In this document: in pieces, positions 60,355 to 64,000 of the stretch
Layout of the letters: every line of letters begins with the position of its first letter
How positions within the stretch are numbered: the stretch's first letter is position 1
NCBI GenBank assembly: GCA_965658725.1
Contig: CBFHUI010000001.1
Span: 25,982 to 89,981 of the forward strand
DNA from: UBA7985 sp965658725
GTDB taxonomy: Bacteria > Pseudomonadota > Alphaproteobacteria > UBA7985
DNA length: 64,000 bases
Direction: 5' to 3'
Notes under the pieces: model-generated
Seen by the model: the letters and a program-made list of their open reading frames with translations, nothing else
Told to the model about the DNA's origin: nothing
Database searches by the model: none
Program-made: the position numbers and the translations under genes

Positions 60355-62331
60355 CTAGCGAAACTGCAGCTCAATGCGGCGGTTCTTGGCGTAGGCCTCG
60401 GGCGTGGTATCGTCGATCAGCGGGTGGAACTCGCCCTTTCCGACCGCAGATAGGCGCTCAGCCGGCAGGCCCGCGTCCACCAGCGTCCGCACAACAGCAG
60501 CCGCGCGGAAAGACGAAAGCTCCCAGTTCGATGGCCAGCGACTTCCTGCCGGGGTCGCGTCGGCATGACCGAGGACGTGCAGTTGCCAGTCTTCATCGCC
60601 TGGCAGCGTACTGATCACGCTGGTGAGCTCGCCCGCCATGCTATCGAGCAGGGCTTTGCCGCCGTCGCTCAGCCGCGCACTGCCGGGCTGGAACAGCGTG
60701 GCACCGCTGGAGAGCACCAGCTTGTCATTGTCGAGGTAGAGGGCGGCACCGGACTCGCTATCTGCGTTGCGGTTCTGCTCCAGCCAACGGCGGAGCGTGG
60801 CGTTCAGTTCGCCAGACGAGGCGCTTGGACGCGCGGCCATGGCGTCGGCGCGCAGTTGCTCGATTTCAACATTGGCAGCGGCCAGTTGCGCGGAAAGCTC
60901 ACCAGCGCGCGCGCTTTCAGACTGCGCCATGCCGAGCTTGGCTTCGAGCGCCGCTTTGCTTGAAAGCGCGGCGGTCAAGGCAGCTTGTGTGCGGTCAAAG
61001 TCAGCGCTGCGCTTTCCGATGAGGGCCTGCAGCGCCGCCACTTGCCCATTGCCGTTACCCGTAGCCGCGCGGGCGTCTGCGAGTGCGCTTTCCAGTTCGA
61101 GAATGCGGCTGTCGCGGCTCTTCACGCCAGCCACAAGCCCCGGCACCTGACTGGCCTCGGCGCTGAGGTCAGACAGCCGGGCCTGCAGCGAAGCAACGTC
61201 GGCATCACGTTCTGCACGGAAGCCGTTGATCTGCGCCTGCAGCGCGGCGATGGTCGCGTCGCGATCGGTGATTTCAGCCTGTGCAGCGCTCAAGTCTGCA
61301 CTCAGCCCCTGCTGCGCGACACGCGCGGCATCTCGGGTTTCGGTCAACTCGGCTTCCAGCGCAACAACCGTCGCTTCGGCCTGAGCGAGCGCGGCGTTGG
61401 TCTCGGGCAGTTGCTTTGCTGTCGTGGTGACGGCCGTCAGCTCTGCCTTTGCGGCTGCGAGCTGGTTGCGCAGGTCCATTTCAGCGTCGCTCATGGCCTT
61501 TGTGTTCTTACGCAGCTCGGCAATCTCCGCCCGCGCGAGGGCCAGTTGGCTGCTCAGGTCGCCGGACGCGTTAGCGGTTTCAGAGGCGGACGCCTTGAAC
61601 GCATCAAAGTCCGCTCGACAGGCGCTCAAATTGGCTGCGGCAACTTCGAGGTCTGCGCCCAAACGGCTCGCATCGGCCCGACGCTCTTCACCCAGTGCCT
61701 CATAGCTTGCCTGCAGCTTGTCACGCTCCGTACGGATGGCCAGCGCTTCGGTCTCCGCTGCTTTAAGCGCAGCCTCAAGGTCGCTGACTTCACCGCTGAG
61801 ATCGACTTCGCCGGACCGCGCAGCATCGAGCTTCGCGCTCTGGCTCGCAAGTTTACCGCGCAGCTGTTCGATTTGCAGGTCAAGTCCCGCGATCTGCGAA
61901 GTCAGGTTGTCTTGGCTGTCCAGCAAGTCCGCGTTTTCCGCGCGCGCAACGACAAGCGCGGCTTCCAGATCGTTCTCCCGACACGCACTGACCGATGCCA
62001 GCGCTGAATTCAGATCAGCGATCCGGGCCAGACCCATATCGCGCTCGCTCGACAGCTTGCCAATGCGCACTTCCGCACGGTTCAACGCTTCACGCTCCGC
62101 CGTCAGTTCTGCCTCTAGTCCGCAATACTGGTTCTGCGCGACGTAGGACGAGCCGATAAAGCGGGTAAAGCGGTTGCCATCGCCCCCCTTGCACAACCCG
62201 CTGGCGGTCTGGGCCGTTGCGGCGGTTGGTGCGAGAAAGGCCAGTGCTGCCAGCCCCCCAATCAGGGCCAAGGCCGAGCCTGCTTTGAACCCGCCTCGCG
62301 ACGGCGCTGAAATGGCTTTGCTGCTGCACAT
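60355..62331 (-). CDS. exported coiled-coil protein with C-terminal OmpA/MotB domain
   Basis: A 658-residue protein from ATG 62331. The first ~41 residues are a signal peptide (hydrophobic core ALALIGGLAALAFLAPTAATAQ). The mature start has two Cys (GLCKGG, QYCGLE). About 430 residues of almost unbroken heptads rich in Ala, Leu, Glu, Asp and Arg follow, a long coiled coil. The last ~125 residues are an OmpA-like peptidoglycan-binding domain (VLGHADATPAG...SNWELSSFRAAAVVRTL...NRRIELQF). It probably bridges the periplasm and holds peptidoglycan. It is the first gene of a two-gene unit with the WYL-like membrane protein. Confidence 0.8.
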   Translation of the reverse strand: MCSSKAISAPSRGGFKAGSALALIGGLAALAFLAPTAATAQTASGLCKGGDGNRFTRFIGSSYVAQNQYCGLEAELTAEREALNRAEVRIGKLSSERDMGLARIADLNSALASVSACRENDLEAALVVARAENADLLDSQDNLTSQIAGLDLQIEQLRGKLASQSAKLDAARSGEVDLSGEVSDLEAALKAAETEALAIRTERDKLQASYEALGEERRADASRLGADLEVAAANLSACRADFDAFKASASETANASGDLSSQLALARAEIAELRKNTKAMSDAEMDLRNQLAAAKAELTAVTTTAKQLPETNAALAQAEATVVALEAELTETRDAARVAQQGLSADLSAAQAEITDRDATIAALQAQINGFRAERDADVASLQARLSDLSAEASQVPGLVAGVKSRDSRILELESALADARAATGNGNGQVAALQALIGKRSADFDRTQAALTAALSSKAALEAKLGMAQSESARAGELSAQLAAANVEIEQLRADAMAARPSASSGELNATLRRWLEQNRNADSESGAALYLDNDKLVLSSGATLFQPGSARLSDGGKALLDSMAGELTSVISTLPGDEDWQLHVLGHADATPAGSRWPSNWELSSFRAAAVVRTLVDAGLPAERLSAVGKGEFHPLIDDTTPEAYAKNRRIELQFR

Positions 62332-62891
62332 GCGTGAATGCTCCCGCGTAAGTTTCTGGTGCCTTTGTAGCGCTAATACGACCAAAAAGCTGGCAATCAT
62401 CTGGCTTCATGCCGTCTGTAAAGTGACTTGTGCCAGAAAACTGCAAATCCAAAGTTTTGCAGCAATCGCATCTCTTCTACCTCAGGCCTCTTTTTACATC
62501 TAATTTTATATAAATCAATGGGGAGAGTATGGAACCCCTGCCTGAAGGCTCCCTACCACTCTTATTCGTCGGCGATTTTTACTCTCTTTTGGAGAAAAAA
62601 TCCAAAAAAACCCAATCAAAGATATAATTCACCTTGCGCTAGTTGAATTCCTTTAACATACTCGCGATGTTATGCGTCTGGTAAGGGCAAGGCCCTCGCT
62701 GAATGACACTGACATGAAACAGTTCGCGCGCAGCCTGCATCTCTCTCCAAGCAGCAGGTGTCTTGAGGGCATGCGTCTGTTTTCCAGATCCTTAACTCCA
62801 ACTTTGCCGGGGTAAAGGTCTCGTGTAGCCTCGGTAGAAACCATCCCCCCCCCATTCTTGGTTCCCTGCCGGGGCTACCTCGTGACTGCAA
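62332..62891. other. 560-base region without a recognisable gene
   Basis: The stretch between the OmpA-domain gene and the isomerase gene has no ORF I can support. About 62440-62660 is markedly AT-rich, with a TTTTGGA/TCCAAAA hairpin near 62588, and likely includes the promoter of the OmpA-domain gene. About 62680-62880 has ordinary GC, a run of nine C (about 62845-62853) and several short inverted repeats (GGTCTC...GAAACC type). A small RNA is possible but I cannot match one. The isomerase stop is at 62892. Confidence 0.5.
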
Positions 62892-63485
62892 TCAGTCGTT
62901 CAGGTGCGCTTCGACCCAATCCAGCCGATCCTGACCCCAGAAGACCTCTCCATCGATGATGTAAGTGGGCGAGCCGAAGACCCCTGCGTCGATCGCGGCC
63001 TGTGTGCCATCGTCGTAGGCTTTGACCGTCGCAGGGTCCTGCGCGCGAGCTACGATGACCTCGGCGTCCTGTCCATCGGCACGCAACACGTCCACAACCA
63101 CCGCTGGATCAGACAGATCACGCTCTTCGGCCCACGTCGCCCTGTGCGCACGCCCGATGAAACCCATCGGCGAAACCCCTGCGTCCTGCAGCGCAAGCAC
63201 GCACTGCGCAGCAAGGCTTTCATCGACGGGGAAGTGCTTGGGTTCGAGGGTCAGAGGCAGCGCTTTGCGCGCGGACCAGCGGCGCAGCTCGGCGAAGCGG
63301 TAGGCTTGACGCTGGGGCGAACGCTTGGCCGGGGGCAGACCACCGGTGGCCGCAAAGACGGCGCCGATCCGCGTGGGGTGGCAGACCACTTTCACATCGT
63401 CCCGCTCCGCGATCCGCGCCAAGGCATCGTGGCCGAGGTAAGCGAAGGGAGAGATCAGGGCGAAATAGTAGTGCAGCGTTTTCAT
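62892..63485 (-). CDS. 2-hydroxychromene-2-carboxylate isomerase family protein (DsbA fold)
   Basis: A 197-residue thioredoxin-superfamily protein of the HCCA isomerase/kappa-GST type. The start LHYYFALISPFAYLGHDAL has the catalytic Ser of the SPxxYL pattern in place of the DsbA CxxC. The end AAIDAGVFGSPTYIIDGEVFWGQDRLDWVE contains the cis-Pro GSPTY motif and WGQDRL, both typical. Known members isomerise a chromene in naphthalene breakdown, or act as glutathione-dependent enzymes. No aromatic degradation genes are nearby, so the substrate is open. Confidence 0.88.
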   Translation of the reverse strand: MKTLHYYFALISPFAYLGHDALARIAERDDVKVVCHPTRIGAVFAATGGLPPAKRSPQRQAYRFAELRRWSARKALPLTLEPKHFPVDESLAAQCVLALQDAGVSPMGFIGRAHRATWAEERDLSDPAVVVDVLRADGQDAEVIVARAQDPATVKAYDDGTQAAIDAGVFGSPTYIIDGEVFWGQDRLDWVEAHLND

Positions 63486-63576
63486 CAGTTCCGGTGCTCC
63501 GTGGTTCGATGTTAAGAGGGGCCATTGCGCGCCAAAGCAGCGGCGCTACCTCTCTGTACTGGACCTTTAAGCCCCT

Positions 63577-64000
63577 ATGGACCTCGTAGCCACAGTCAAA
63601 GACCTCCGCTGGAGCCTTCGTGGGCGTTCGTGGAAGCGGCGCAGCGGCTTGGTTCCGACCATGGGCGCGCTGCACGCCGGGCACCTCTCGCTGGTCCGGG
63701 TCGCGCAGCAGCATGCCTCGCGCGTGGCCGCGACCATCTTCGTCAATCCGACCCAGTTCGCGCCCACCGAGGACCTCGCCACCTACCCGCGCACCCTCGA
63801 AGCCGACCTCGAAGCCCTCGAAGCGGCGGGCTGTGACGTGGTGTTTGTGCCGGAGGTCGCGACCATGTACCCCGTCGGTGAAGTCACCCGCGTCGCAGTC
63901 CCCGGCCCGCTGTCGGAGACCCTCGAGGGCGCTCACCGTCCGCACTTTTTCGGCGGCGTAGCAACAGTGGTGACCAAGCTTCTCGCCAGTGCCCAAGCGG
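63577..64000 (+). CDS. panC: pantoate--beta-alanine ligase (partial, runs off the window)
   Basis: The first 141 codons of PanC, which condenses pantoate and beta-alanine to pantothenate using ATP. The frame is open to the window end. Clear landmarks: LVPTMGALHAGHLSLVR (the HIGH-like motif), ATIFVNPTQFAPTEDLATYPRTLEADL, VVFVPEVATMYP and GGVATVVTKLL. The usual RPGHFxGV is RPHFFGGV here. I start at ATG 63577, which gives the normal N-terminal length before PTMGALH. It is divergent from the isomerase gene. Confidence 0.94.
   Translation, partial: MDLVATVKDLRWSLRGRSWKRRSGLVPTMGALHAGHLSLVRVAQQHASRVAATIFVNPTQFAPTEDLATYPRTLEADLEALEAAGCDVVFVPEVATMYPVGEVTRVAVPGPLSETLEGAHRPHFFGGVATVVTKLLASAQA

Noticed and set aside
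62680..62890. A possible 6S or SRP RNA in the gap before the isomerase gene.
   Set aside because: No conserved core of either RNA could be found by eye on either strand. Kept only as an unexplained region.

Overview
The window is a high-GC, gene-dense stretch of a chromosome from an alphaproteobacterium. The division order murB-ddl-ftsQ-ftsA-ftsZ-lpxC-bamD-recN-ligA, an FtsZ with a long linker ending in an IPAFLRRQ-type tail, a two-domain pyruvate carboxylase and the style of the RpoB and RpoC proteins all point there. I cannot place it to genus. I found no tRNA, rRNA, insertion sequence, phage gene or CRISPR array.

Layout. 1-11567 (+): end of murB, then ddl, ftsQ, ftsA, ftsZ, a terminator, lpxC, bamD, recN and ligA (wall precursor synthesis, divisome, lipid A, outer-membrane assembly, DNA repair). 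11574-20061: mostly minus-strand genes (prmA, a UvrD-type helicase, a Clc channel, a thioesterase, gor) plus an aspartoacylase-like gene on plus. 20179-26750 (+): a SRAP protease-fold protein, glmU, glmS, a TsaC/Sua5 protein and an FAD-linked oxidase. 26758-31043 (-): an M23 lipoprotein, an orphan TAXI binding protein, a TrmN6-type methyltransferase, an unknown small protein, msrA and an Lrp-type regulator. 31300-32226 (+): an unusual short LptF/LptG-like permease. 32371-50159 (-): rpoC, rpoB, then an unexpected block (DUF1801, DUF5666, DUF6502, MFS), then rplL, rplJ with its L10 leader, then purB, radC, map and sfsA. 50280-59409 (+): pyc, a NAD synthetase-like protein lacking its PP-loop, gltX, cysS, a small lipoprotein and a quinone oxidoreductase. 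59498-63485 (-): a membrane-anchored coiled-coil/WYL-like protein, a coiled-coil OmpA-domain protein and a DsbA-fold isomerase. The window ends inside panC (+).

The three most unusual things are these. (1) The normally contiguous rplKAJL-rpoBC cluster is broken: rplJL sit alone behind an L10 leader and end in a perfect 18-bp terminator, and four unrelated co-oriented genes lie between them and rpoBC. (2) The NadE-like protein keeps a complete glutaminase triad but has lost the ATP-binding PP-loop of the synthetase half. (3) A two-gene envelope module, an OmpA-type coiled-coil protein and an inner-membrane coiled coil with a WYL-like domain, has no obvious described counterpart. No complete defence system or biosynthetic cluster was recognised.
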